Source of the DNA: an uncultured bacterium
Lineage (GTDB): Bacteria > Bacillota > Clostridia > Oscillospirales > Acutalibacteraceae
DNA: 64,000 bases
NCBI GenBank assembly: GCA_905215055.1
Contig: CAJMOH010000006.1
Span: 1 to 64,000, forward strand
Direction of reading: 5' to 3'
Below, in pieces: positions 40,934 through 48,130 of this stretch. Position numbers and translations under genes: made by a program. The stretch's first letter is position 1, and each line of letters starts with the position of its first letter. The notes under the pieces were generated by a model. That model did no database searches, was not told where the DNA came from, and saw only the letters and a program-made list of their open reading frames with translations.

Positions 40934-41239
40934 AGAACATTCATCCTTTCTTTTGGGTCAGAAACACTTTCCCATCAGTTCTAAAAAATAGATCCAAAGG
41001 GGGAATTTTCCCCCGAATTGGCAATGCTTCCTCTGCTCACTTGCCCACTTGAAATCCAAAACTGGTAAAGTACTCAAAAAACCCAGTGTTTATGCGGGGT
41101 TTAAACTATACCACCCCTGGTAAAGTACTTCCTTTTCTGGCTGAGTACTTTACCACCGGGTAAGTACTTTACCACCCCTGGTATAGAATAAAACCCGCAT
41201 GGTTCCTGGCTTTTTGAAGTACTTTACCACTTTCCCATC
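40934..41239. other. Upstream region of hydG
   Basis: It holds a GGGGGAA/TTCCCCC hairpin near 40998-41014 and the large palindromic element 41062-41230 described separately. No clear sigma-A promoter for hydG was found, and no coding region is seen. Confidence 0.5.
41062..41230. repeat. MITE-like imperfect palindrome with terminal inverted repeats
   Basis: The ends read CTGGTAAAGTAC on the left and, as complement, GTGGTAAAGTAC on the right. Inside, the arms remain complementary for most of their length (41062-41130 against 41161-41230), with core matches ATGCGGG, CTATACCA and GGTAAAGTACTT. The centre of about 30 bases holds another AGTACTTTACCA. No open reading frame is inside. The structure suits a miniature inverted-repeat transposable element of about 169 bases, or a long hairpin. 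A target duplication was not evident. Confidence 0.6.
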
Positions 41240-41725
41240 TCAAGCCGTCCGTGCTCGGACTGAGCGATTCGCGCCTTGGGGCGGCGGCTGAGGGCCGCGC
41301 CTGATCGAGAGGTCAACGCACGTCCGCGGGGGTTGCACCCCGGGCAATTCGCGCCGTGGAGCGGCGGCTGAGGGCCGCGCTTGTGCAGGACGCTGCCTCG
41401 CGTCCGCGCCGGGGGTTTTGCCGGGACCTTTCCGGCCTTGCGGAACGCAAGAAGCCGGCATGCCTGGGGTGCAACCCCCCCGCCCTTGCCGAAGGCGAGA
41501 GGGCGGCATGGCCCGTGCGGCCACGCACCGGCGGAGTGCCTCCGCTGTCAATTCGCGCCTTGGGGCGGCGAGCTGACGCTCGCGCCTGATCGAGAGGTCA
41601 ACGCACGTCCGCGCCGCTGGTTTTGCTGGGACCTTTCCGGCCTTGCGGGACGCAAGAAGCCGGCATGCCTGGGGTGCAACCCCCCGCGCAAGCGAGGCGG
41701 CGTCCTGATAATTGCCCGGGCGCTC
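41240..41725. repeat. Mosaic intergenic repeats between hydG and hydE
   Basis: At least three tandem units are read: about 41269-41331, 41347-41510 and 41551-41690. Each starts with a TTCGCGCC(T/G)TGG-like segment, contains GCGGCGG and ACGCACGTCCGCG, and ends with a hairpin. Hairpins lie at 41432-41457 (CTTGCG/CGCAAG), 41481-41505 (CTTGCC/GGCGAG) and 41637-41663 (CTTGCG/CGCAAG). The terminal GCCCGGGCGCT/AGCGCCCG hairpin precedes the hydE stop. No gene is seen. Confidence 0.65.
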
Positions 41726-42796
41726 TCAGCGCCCGTCCCGCGACTCGTCCAGTCCGGCCACGGACCCTTTGTCCACGGGGATCTCATATCCGATCTTGCT
41801 TAGGCTCTCCCGCAAAAGGTCCAGGCTCTCCGCGGCCTCCGCTCCCGAGTGCAGCTTGTTGTCGTACAGAGTGTACTTTTCCCGGGCGTCCTGGGGGGAC
41901 AGGTTGGGCATCACCACGTTGGCCCCGTGGAGAATCCCCTGCTCCCGGCCCTGGGGCAGCAAGGTCCCCAGAGCGGTGGTGGCTGGCAGCAGCACTCCCG
42001 GCAGCAGCAGCCGGATGATGGACAGCAGCCGGAGGGTCAGCTCCCCGCTGCCGTTGGGAAACTCCCGGAAGGGTGTGTCCTTCTGGCTTAAAAAGGGTCC
42101 AATCCCCACCATGTGAGGCTGAAAATCCTTTAAAAACCGCAGGTCCCGCACCAGGTCCTCCATCGTCTGCCAGGGAGAACCCACCATAAAGCCCGCCCCC
42201 ACCTGATAGCCCAGGTCCTTCAGAGCCTGAAGGCATTCCATTCGATGAGCCAGGGACAGCTGGGGAGGATGCAGCCGTTGATAGTGGCTGGGCGTGGCGG
42301 TCTCGTGGCGAAGCAGATACCGGTCAGTCCCGGCCTCCTTCAGCAGCCGGTAGCTTTCCCGGCTTCGCTCTCCCACGGAGAGAGTCACCGCGCAGTCCGG
42401 CCACCGCTCCTTGATGGCCCGGACAAGGCCGCACAGGCGTTCGTCGGTGAACCAGAGGTCCTCCCCGCCCTGAAGTACAAAGGTGCGAAACCCCAGCTTG
42501 TAGCCCGCCTGACAGCAGCGGAGAATCTGCTCCTCCGTCAGCCGGTAGCGCTGGACCTGGCGGTTGCTTTTTCGAATGCCGCAGTAATAGCAGTCGTTTT
42601 TGCAAAAGTTGGTAAACTCAATCAGTCCCCGGATGAACACCCGGTTCCCATAGACTTCCCGGCATTGCTCCTGAGCCTTGCTCCGCAGGAATTCCCAAAC
42701 CTCCGGGTTTTTCTCTTCCAGCAGGCAGAGCAGCTCTCTGTCCTCCAGGTTGTGCTGGAGGGCCAAGGCTTCCGCCAGGCGCAGGCTGGCGCTCAT
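41726..42796 (-). CDS. hydE: [FeFe]-hydrogenase maturase HydE, radical SAM
   Basis: This 356-residue enzyme helps build the dithiolate bridge of the H-cluster. The SAM cluster motif is NFCKNDCYYCG (CX3CX2C) near residue 60. TFVLQGGEDLWF follows, then HETATPSHYQRLHP and GFMVGSPWQTMEDLV, typical of HydE. The length is usual. The ATG at 42796 follows GGAGAGTCAGCC. The gene overlaps the TM1266-type regulator stop by four bases (ATGA). A longer reading frame runs on upstream, but its sequence is not HydE-like and is not used. Its C-terminus, encoded next to repeat DNA, ends SRDGR. Confidence 0.95.
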   Translation of the reverse strand: MSASLRLAEALALQHNLEDRELLCLLEEKNPEVWEFLRSKAQEQCREVYGNRVFIRGLIEFTNFCKNDCYYCGIRKSNRQVQRYRLTEEQILRCCQAGYKLGFRTFVLQGGEDLWFTDERLCGLVRAIKERWPDCAVTLSVGERSRESYRLLKEAGTDRYLLRHETATPSHYQRLHPPQLSLAHRMECLQALKDLGYQVGAGFMVGSPWQTMEDLVRDLRFLKDFQPHMVGIGPFLSQKDTPFREFPNGSGELTLRLLSIIRLLLPGVLLPATTALGTLLPQGREQGILHGANVVMPNLSPQDAREKYTLYDNKLHSGAEAAESLDLLRESLSKIGYEIPVDKGSVAGLDESRDGR

Positions 42797-43062
42797 GGCT
42801 GACTCTCCTGCTGGCGGGCTCCCCCGGCGTAGGCGGTTTTCGAGGAGACCCCCGGCAGCCTGCCCACCTTTCCCGAAAGGGCGGAAATGGCGTCCTGGGG
42901 GGCGTCCACGGCAATGCTGATGATGTTGATGCCCTTCTGCCGGTAGGGGATTCCCATCCGGCCAATGATATACTGGCGGTACTCGTGCAGGATCTCGTTC
43001 AGGCGCTCCACGGACTCCTCCGCCTCCACCACAATGCCAATGACAGCGATGCGCGTTTCCAT
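42793..43062 (-). CDS. TM1266-family iron-only hydrogenase system regulator
   Basis: This 89-residue protein begins METRIAVIGIVVEAEESVERLN and continues LHEYRQYIIGRMGIPYRQKGINIISIAVDAPQD (core YIIGRMGIPY). These are the signatures of the small ACT-like TM_1266 family found with [FeFe]-hydrogenase maturases. It probably senses or reports the hydrogenase state, but the biochemistry is unknown. The ATG at 43062 follows AAGGAGGCTGG. It leads the operon into hydE, and the 200-base leader before it carries two terminator-like hairpins, suggesting attenuation. Confidence 0.9.
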   Translation of the reverse strand: METRIAVIGIVVEAEESVERLNEILHEYRQYIIGRMGIPYRQKGINIISIAVDAPQDAISALSGKVGRLPGVSSKTAYAGGARQQESQP

Positions 43063-43090
43063 AGGCCAGCCTCCTTGGTTTACAACCAAA

Positions 43091-43163
43091 ATAAAAAATA
43101 CCGCACCCCAAAGGCGCGGCAAAAAGGCCGGGAAATTCCCGGAAAGCTCCATTTCGACCGGCC
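43091..43163 (-). terminator. Tandem terminator/attenuator hairpins in the hydE operon leader
   Basis: On the minus strand CCGGGAA/TTCCCGG (43126-43142 region, with alternative pairing to GGCCGG at 43158) is followed by T5. Then CCGCGCC/GGGGTGCGG (43101-43119) is followed by T-rich ATTTTTTATTTT. Both lie between the promoter at 43268 and the start codon at 43062. Confidence 0.65.
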
Positions 43164-43267
43164 TTCCGCCTCAAAGCCTGTTTTCAGCGTCAGGGGGTGT
43201 TGCTGTGTGAGCAGCCTCCTCTTTGGCGTCCCAGAGGGCGTCCGCAGGTGAGAGAGCTGTCTCTCGC

Positions 43268-43296
43268 ATTATAGCAGGTTGGGGAAGGATTTTCAA
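43268..43296 (-). promoter_or_regulatory. Promoter of the TM1266-hydE operon
   Basis: On the minus strand TTGAAA (43296-43291) and TATAAT (43273-43268) are separated by 17 bases. The transcript would have a leader of about 200 bases with the attenuator hairpins. Confidence 0.75.
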
Positions 43297-43457
43297 CCAA
43301 AAAATGAGAAAGCTTTTCGATTTTTTGTAAAGGCCAGGTTCGGGGAGGCAAAGGGAAAGCCGCCTGCCAAAAGTTTCTTGGAAAGGCCCTTCCCTTTCTC
43401 CGGGAAAAGGAGTAGTATAAAAAAGGTTTGCCAAAAAACGCGAGAGGGTGTGGGATT

Positions 43458-44852
43458 GTGGCGATGGAAAACGATTTGGGGAAGGACAAGGTCAGCCGCC
43501 TGGTGTGGCGCATTGCTATCCCCAGCATGCTGGGGCAGTTTGTCAGCGTGCTGTACAGCATTGTGGACCGGATGTACATTGGCAACATCCCGGAGATTGG
43601 GGACACAGCCCTGGCCGGGGTGGGAGTGTGCGGCCCCGTGGTGACGATGGTGGGCTCGGTGGCGGTTTTGGTGGGGGTGGGAGGCGCGCCCCTGGTGAGC
43701 ATCCGCATGGGCGAGGGCAATTTAAAGGAGGCAAAGCGGGTGCTTGCCAACTGCTTTTTGATGCTCCTGGTGTTTTCGGCCCTGCTTATTGGGGGAATTC
43801 TGCCTTTCCGGGAGCCCATGCTCCGGCTGTTTGGCGCCAGCGACGCCACCTACCCCTTTGCGGAGGAGTATTTTACCGCCTATCTGTGGGGGACCTTTTT
43901 TGCCCTGGCCTCCAGCGGCCTGAATCAGTTTGTCATCTGCCAGGGCTTCGCGAAAATCGGTATGCTGTCCGTCATGCTGGGCGCGGCCATGAACATTGTC
44001 CTGGACCCGGTGTTTATCTTTGCCCTGAACATGGGTGTTCGGGGAGCGGCTGTGGCCACGGTGCTTTCCCAGGCGGCCAGTGCCGGCTTTGTTCTGCTGT
44101 TTCTCTTTGGCAAGCGGGTGATGGTTCCCATCACCTTTGGCGGCTATGACCTGCGGGTGATGGGCCGGGTGCTGGTGATGGGCTTTACGCCCTTTCTCAT
44201 TGTGGCGGTGGACAACGTGATGATTATCGCCATGAATGCCATTTTACAGCGCACCGGCGGCGCCGACGGGGATATGCTGGTCACCTGCAACACCATTGTG
44301 CAAAGCTTTATGCTGGTGGTCACCATGCCCCTGGGCGGCATCAGCGGCGGCACCCAGGGGATTTTGGGCTATAACTACGGCGCCCGGCAGGTGGACCGGG
44401 TGCGCCAGGCCCAGAAGTACATTGTGGGCCTGTGCGTGGGCTATACAGCCATTTTGTTTGTTTTGGCCCGGCTGGCGGGGCCGCTGTTTGTGCGGCTCTT
44501 TACCCAGGAGCCTGCCCTGGCCGCCGAGGCCTATGAGGCCATCAAGATCTGCACCCTGGCCGTCATTCCCCTGGGGGTCCAGTACGAGCTGGTGGACGGT
44601 TTCACCGGCATCGGGCAGGTGCGGCTGAGCCTGCCCCTGTCCTTCTGGCGGAAGCTGGTGTATTTTATAGCCATCTTCGCCCTGCCCGCCGCCTTTGGAG
44701 CCAGGGCTGCCTTCTACGCCGAGCCTCTTTCCGACATCCTGGGACCGGCCGTGACCATCCTGGTGTACTTCCTTGCCATGAAGAAGATTTTGCGGGAGCG
44801 GGCCGTGACCGGCCTGGACAATTCGTACCAAGGAGCTTCTGGTCCCCAGTGA
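43458..44852 (+). CDS. MATE-family efflux transporter
   Basis: This 464-residue transporter has about twelve membrane segments in two halves. Family landmarks are IAIPSMLGQFVSVLYSIVDRMYIG (core YSIVDRMYIGNIP), APLVSIRMGEGN, LGNFALGAS-type DATYPFAEEYFTAYLWG and the second half TFGGYDLRVMGRVLVMGFTPF. It exports an unknown compound in exchange for Na+ or H+. The GTG at 43458 is chosen because GAGAGGG is nine bases upstream, with ATG two codons later as the alternative. It is divergent from the hydE operon. Its last codons (GASGPQ) lie within a repeat module. Confidence 0.88.
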   Translation: MAMENDLGKDKVSRLVWRIAIPSMLGQFVSVLYSIVDRMYIGNIPEIGDTALAGVGVCGPVVTMVGSVAVLVGVGGAPLVSIRMGEGNLKEAKRVLANCFLMLLVFSALLIGGILPFREPMLRLFGASDATYPFAEEYFTAYLWGTFFALASSGLNQFVICQGFAKIGMLSVMLGAAMNIVLDPVFIFALNMGVRGAAVATVLSQAASAGFVLLFLFGKRVMVPITFGGYDLRVMGRVLVMGFTPFLIVAVDNVMIIAMNAILQRTGGADGDMLVTCNTIVQSFMLVVTMPLGGISGGTQGILGYNYGARQVDRVRQAQKYIVGLCVGYTAILFVLARLAGPLFVRLFTQEPALAAEAYEAIKICTLAVIPLGVQYELVDGFTGIGQVRLSLPLSFWRKLVYFIAIFALPAAFGARAAFYAEPLSDILGPAVTILVYFLAMKKILRERAVTGLDNSYQGASGPQ

Positions 44853-45400
44853 GGACCGTCCAGAACCGGCCTCCGCTGCCGCGCCGGTCGGTGATGGACG
44901 CAGCCCACTGGGCTGCGTCACCCGAGCCGGCAGGTGAGACCGGTGCGCTCACGCCTGATCGAGAAGAGAGACCACGTCCACGCCAATGGCTTTCTCCGGG
45001 CAAAGGGGCGGCCTGCGCCCCGCCCCGCGGCATGGGTCCAGCGTCACGCTGGTCTTTGCCTCTTTCTTTCAAGGGAGAACGGAAATCCATCGGCGTTAGG
45101 AGCCGAGTAATTCCTTTCCGGCACTGTCTCAAACCGCGGACACAAAGCCGTCCGGTTTTCTCCGGGCAAAGGGGCGGCCTGCGCCCCGTCCCGCGGCATG
45201 GGTCCAGCGTCACGCTGGTCTTTGCTTCTTTCTTTCAAGAAAAAGGAGCTGGGCTTATCCATACGGCATCGCGAAAAACCGCGGACACAAAGCCGTTCGG
45301 TTTACTCCGGGCAAAGGGGCGGCCTGCGTCCCGCCCCGCGGCATGGGTCCAGCGTCACGCTGGTCTTTGCTTCTTTCTTTCAAGAAAGAAGGGCAAGAAA
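44840..45400. repeat. Repeat block with three copies of an 80-base unit
   Basis: Three 80-base copies are at 44994-45073, 45160-45239 and 45305-45384, all starting CTCCGGGCAAAGG and containing GTCCAGCGTCACGCTGG. The last two also share the 29 bases before them, which makes a 109-base direct repeat (45131-45239 and 45276-45384) at offset 145. The first part (44840-44940) resembles, in reverse, 54955-55020. No gene is seen in this 608-base gap. Confidence 0.75.
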
Positions 45401-45407
45401 GAAGGGC

Positions 45408-45438
45408 AAAAGGGAAGGACCGTCCTGTTGGACGGCCC
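45408..45438 (-). terminator. Probable terminator after rnfB
   Basis: GGACCGTCC and GGACGGCCC pair around TGTT. On the minus strand they are followed by TTCCCTTTTG. The T-tract is broken, so strength is uncertain. Confidence 0.45.
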
Positions 45439-45460
45439 TTTCTTTCTGCTCTTTTTGGTT

Positions 45461-46246
45461 TTACAGCATGGTGATCACATGACGGGGGCAGGCTTCCACA
45501 CACTGTCCGCAGGCCGTGCATTTCTGAGGGTCCACCTTGGCCACACCGTTTTCCACCGTGACGGCGCCGAATTGACAGGTGCGGGCGCATTTTCCGCAGC
45601 CAATGCAGCCAATGTTGCACACGGCCATGGTGCCTTTTGCCTTGTCGCAGCTGGAGCAGCGCACCACCGCCTGCTTCTTTAGGGGCACCAGGGAGATGAT
45701 CCCCTTGGGGCAGGCTGCCACGCACTTGGAGCAGCCCTTGCACTTGCCGGGATCGACGCGGGCCAGGCCGTTGCAGATTTCAATGGCCCCGTACTCGCAG
45801 GCACGCTGGCAGTCCCCCAGGCCCATGCATCCGTACCGGCAGGAGGTGATCCCGCCCATCAGCTGAGCCGCGGCGGCGCAGCTGGGAATGCCGTCGTAGA
45901 GCATTTTATCCGTGGTGTTGTCATAGCTGCCGAGACAGTGTATCAGGGCGGTTTTATACTCCATCTGCACGTCACCGCCGCCCAGCAGCTCGGCGCATTT
46001 CTGAGCCACCTCCGCGCCGCCGGGAGAGCACAGGCCCGGCTGGGCCTCGCCCTTGGCCATAGCCGCGGCGTAGCCCGGGCAGCCGGAAAACCCGCAGGCT
46101 CCGCAGTTTGCCCCGGGAAGGATCTCCTCCAGGGCCTGGGCCGTTTCATCCTTGGGTACCGCCATCACAATGGAGGCCACCGCCAGAATCACCCCGGCCA
46201 GCAGGCCGATGATGCCCACAATCAAAATGGGAGTGAGTATTTCCAT
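45461..46246 (-). CDS. rnfB: Rnf complex subunit B, iron-sulfur electron carrier
   Basis: This 261-residue protein has one N-terminal membrane segment (PILIVGIIGLLAGVILAVA), the four-cysteine DPG/4Fe-4S domain LPGANCGACGFSGCPGYAAA with a later C, and then further clusters: SCRYGCMGLGDCQRAC, CKGCSKCVAACP, CIGCGKCARTC and CTACGQCVEACP. It accepts electrons from ferredoxin and passes them to RnfC. It is the last gene of rnfCDGEAB, 15 bases after rnfA. The start follows GGAGGGCGCG. Confidence 0.94.
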   Translation of the reverse strand: MEILTPILIVGIIGLLAGVILAVASIVMAVPKDETAQALEEILPGANCGACGFSGCPGYAAAMAKGEAQPGLCSPGGAEVAQKCAELLGGGDVQMEYKTALIHCLGSYDNTTDKMLYDGIPSCAAAAQLMGGITSCRYGCMGLGDCQRACEYGAIEICNGLARVDPGKCKGCSKCVAACPKGIISLVPLKKQAVVRCSSCDKAKGTMAVCNIGCIGCGKCARTCQFGAVTVENGVAKVDPQKCTACGQCVEACPRHVITML

Positions 46247-46261
46247 CTTCGCGCCCTCCCC

Positions 46262-46879
46262 TTACAGCAAATTGTCAACCACGCCGTTAAAGCCCAAAAA
46301 GCTTACCGCCACCAGGCTGGCCGCAACCAGAGTGATGGGCAGGCCCTTGAAGGTTTCGGGAATGTCGCAGTTTTCCAGCCGCTCCCGAATGCCGGCGAAC
46401 AGCACCATGGCCACCAGGAACCCAATGCCGGACCCAAAGGAGTTGACCAGGGACTGGACATAGCCGAAGGTGGGGTCCTCGGCGCCCTTTTCCAGCACCA
46501 GCATGGTCACCCCCAGCACGGCGCAGTTGGTGGTAATCAGGGGCAGGTAAATGCCCAGGGAGTTGTACAGGGGAGGCATGTACTTGCGCAGGGCTGTCTC
46601 CAGCAGCTGCACCAGGGCCGCGATGACCAGAATGAACACAATGGTCTGCAAATAACCCAGCCCGTTGGGAACCAGCAGGTACATGTACAGGGGCCAGGTC
46701 ACCGCGGTGGAGATCACCATCACCACGGTGACGGCGCAGCTCATGCCCACGGCGGTGTCCAGCTTTTTGGAAACCCCCAGGAAGGGACAGATGCCCAGAA
46801 ATTTGTTTAGAATGTAGTTTTCCGTCAAAATGGCCGCCAGGAAAATGGCTACCAGCTGTTTGATCGTCTGTCCGTCCAT
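46262..46879 (-). CDS. rnfA: Rnf complex subunit A, membrane
   Basis: This 205-residue membrane protein has about six hydrophobic segments, with ENYILNKFLGICPFLGVS near the start (core NKFLGICPFLG) and YLPLITTNCAVLGV near residue 115. The cysteines in ICPF and TNC are the iron-sulfur ligands shared with RnfE. The ATG at 46879 follows AAAGGAGGCCG and overlaps the rnfE stop by one base. It forms the membrane core of the complex with RnfE and RnfD and contributes to the ion-translocating path. Confidence 0.94.
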   Translation of the reverse strand: MDGQTIKQLVAIFLAAILTENYILNKFLGICPFLGVSKKLDTAVGMSCAVTVVMVISTAVTWPLYMYLLVPNGLGYLQTIVFILVIAALVQLLETALRKYMPPLYNSLGIYLPLITTNCAVLGVTMLVLEKGAEDPTFGYVQSLVNSFGSGIGFLVAMVLFAGIRERLENCDIPETFKGLPITLVAASLVAVSFLGFNGVVDNLL

Positions 46880-47574
46880 CAGCCCACGGCCTCCTTTCCA
46901 TGATTCTTTTCTCCGGCCTTCGAGCAGGACGCCGCCAGGGGACAGTTCCCGCAGCCAGTGGTCTCCGGAGCCTTGCCCTCTTTGGAGAGCTTGCCCGCCA
47001 GGGCCACCAGCATGCCAAAGACGAAGAACCCGCCGGGAGGCAGCAGGAAGATGATAATCGGCTCCATAAAGCCCGACAGAATGGGCAGGCCAAACACAGT
47101 GCCTGCTCCCAGCAGCTCCCGAATGATGCCCATAGCCAGCAGGGTGGCGGTAAAGCCCACGCCCATGCCCAGGCCGTCCAGCAGGGAGGGCAGCACCTTG
47201 TTTTTGCTGGCGTACATTTCCGCCCGCCCCAGAATGATGCAGTTGACCACAATCAGGGGCAGGTAAACCCCCAGGGCCTCGTCCAAAGCGGGGGAGAAGG
47301 CCTGGATAAACAACTGCACAATGGTGACAAACCCCGCCACAATGGTGATAAAGGCGGGAATCCGCACCTTGTCGGGGATGACCTTGCGCAGCAGGGAGAT
47401 CACCCCGTTGGAGCACACCAGCACAAAGGTGGTGGCGGCCCCCATGCCGATGGCGTTGGAGGCGGCGGTGGTGATGGCAAGGGTGGCGCAGCAGCCCAGC
47501 ACCAGCCGGAGAACGGGGTTCTCCTTGATGATGCCCTTGGTGAATTCGTGGAGGAGAGTGTGCTTCTTTTCCAA
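46879..47574 (-). CDS. rnfE: Rnf complex subunit E, membrane
   Basis: This 231-residue membrane protein has about six segments, with NPVLRLVLGCCATLAITTAA near the start (LVLGCCATLA) and YLPLIVVNCIILG near residue 104. The C-terminal tail is longer than usual and cysteine-bearing (TGCGNCPLAASCSKAG). Tails of this kind occur in some clostridial RnfE proteins, but their role is not known. It is cotranscribed with rnfG (one base gap) and rnfA (overlap). Confidence 0.93.
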   Translation of the reverse strand: MEKKHTLLHEFTKGIIKENPVLRLVLGCCATLAITTAASNAIGMGAATTFVLVCSNGVISLLRKVIPDKVRIPAFITIVAGFVTIVQLFIQAFSPALDEALGVYLPLIVVNCIILGRAEMYASKNKVLPSLLDGLGMGVGFTATLLAMGIIRELLGAGTVFGLPILSGFMEPIIIFLLPPGGFFVFGMLVALAGKLSKEGKAPETTGCGNCPLAASCSKAGEKNHGKEAVG

Positions 47575-47575
47575 C

Positions 47576-48130
47576 TCAGGCGCCCCCTTTCACTTGGTAA
47601 TACTGCTCTATGGCCTGATTCACCGCGTTTGTCACGGCGGTGGAGGTGATGGTGGCCCCGGTAATGGCCTCAATCTGGCCCTCTCCCGGAGTCTGATATT
47701 TGATGACGGAAAGGCCCCCCTCCGGGGCGGACTGGAGATACTGGTCCAAAAACTCCGCCTTTTCCGCGTTGGCTCCCAGGCCGGGGGTCTCCTCGTGGGA
47801 GAGAATCACCACGCCGGTGATGGTTCCCTCGCCGCTGATGCCTGTCATCACGCTGACCGTGCCGCCGTAGCCGCTGGACTCCGTCTCAAACACATAGCCC
47901 ACCAGCTGGCCGCCGGCGGTGCCGGTGTAGTAGGCGCCGTCCTCCTGGCTCTCAAATTCCTCCGCGGCGGGAAGAACGATCTTCCGGGACTCCTCGGCCT
48001 TGAGCAGCTCTTGCTGGGCAATGCGGTCCCGGGTCAGCAGGTTGGTGCCTGCCAGGGCGGCGGAAATCACCACGCAGATGGCGAACAGCACCGCTGTGGG
48101 CTTTACAATTTCCTGAAAGTTAAGCTTCAT
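47576..48130 (-). CDS. rnfG: Rnf complex subunit G, covalent FMN protein
   Basis: This 184-residue protein has one N-terminal membrane segment (TAVLFAICVVISAALAGTN) and a periplasm-side FMN-binding domain. FMN is attached to a threonine in the motif TGATITSTAV (S/T-GAT-S/T) near residue 163. HEETPGLGANAEK is another RnfG marker. The ATG at 48130 overlaps rnfD by 11 bases. A longer frame starting within rnfD is rejected because it lacks a binding site. Confidence 0.93.
   Translation of the reverse strand: MKLNFQEIVKPTAVLFAICVVISAALAGTNLLTRDRIAQQELLKAEESRKIVLPAAEEFESQEDGAYYTGTAGGQLVGYVFETESSGYGGTVSVMTGISGEGTITGVVILSHEETPGLGANAEKAEFLDQYLQSAPEGGLSVIKYQTPGEGQIEAITGATITSTAVTNAVNQAIEQYYQVKGGA

Noticed and set aside
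41062..41230. CRISPR or iteron-type replication origin
   Set aside because: The repeated TGGTAAAGTACTT motifs are arranged as one large palindrome, not evenly spaced, and no replication gene is near.
41240..41600. Possible small genes in the hydE-hydG gap
   Set aside because: All open frames there are repeat sequence in several registers, without ribosome binding sites or conserved peptide motifs.
43164..43267. Known riboswitch (ZTP, THF, guanidine-II, glycine) in the hydE leader
   Set aside because: The conserved cores of these classes were compared by eye and do not match. Only the hairpins and terminators are claimed.
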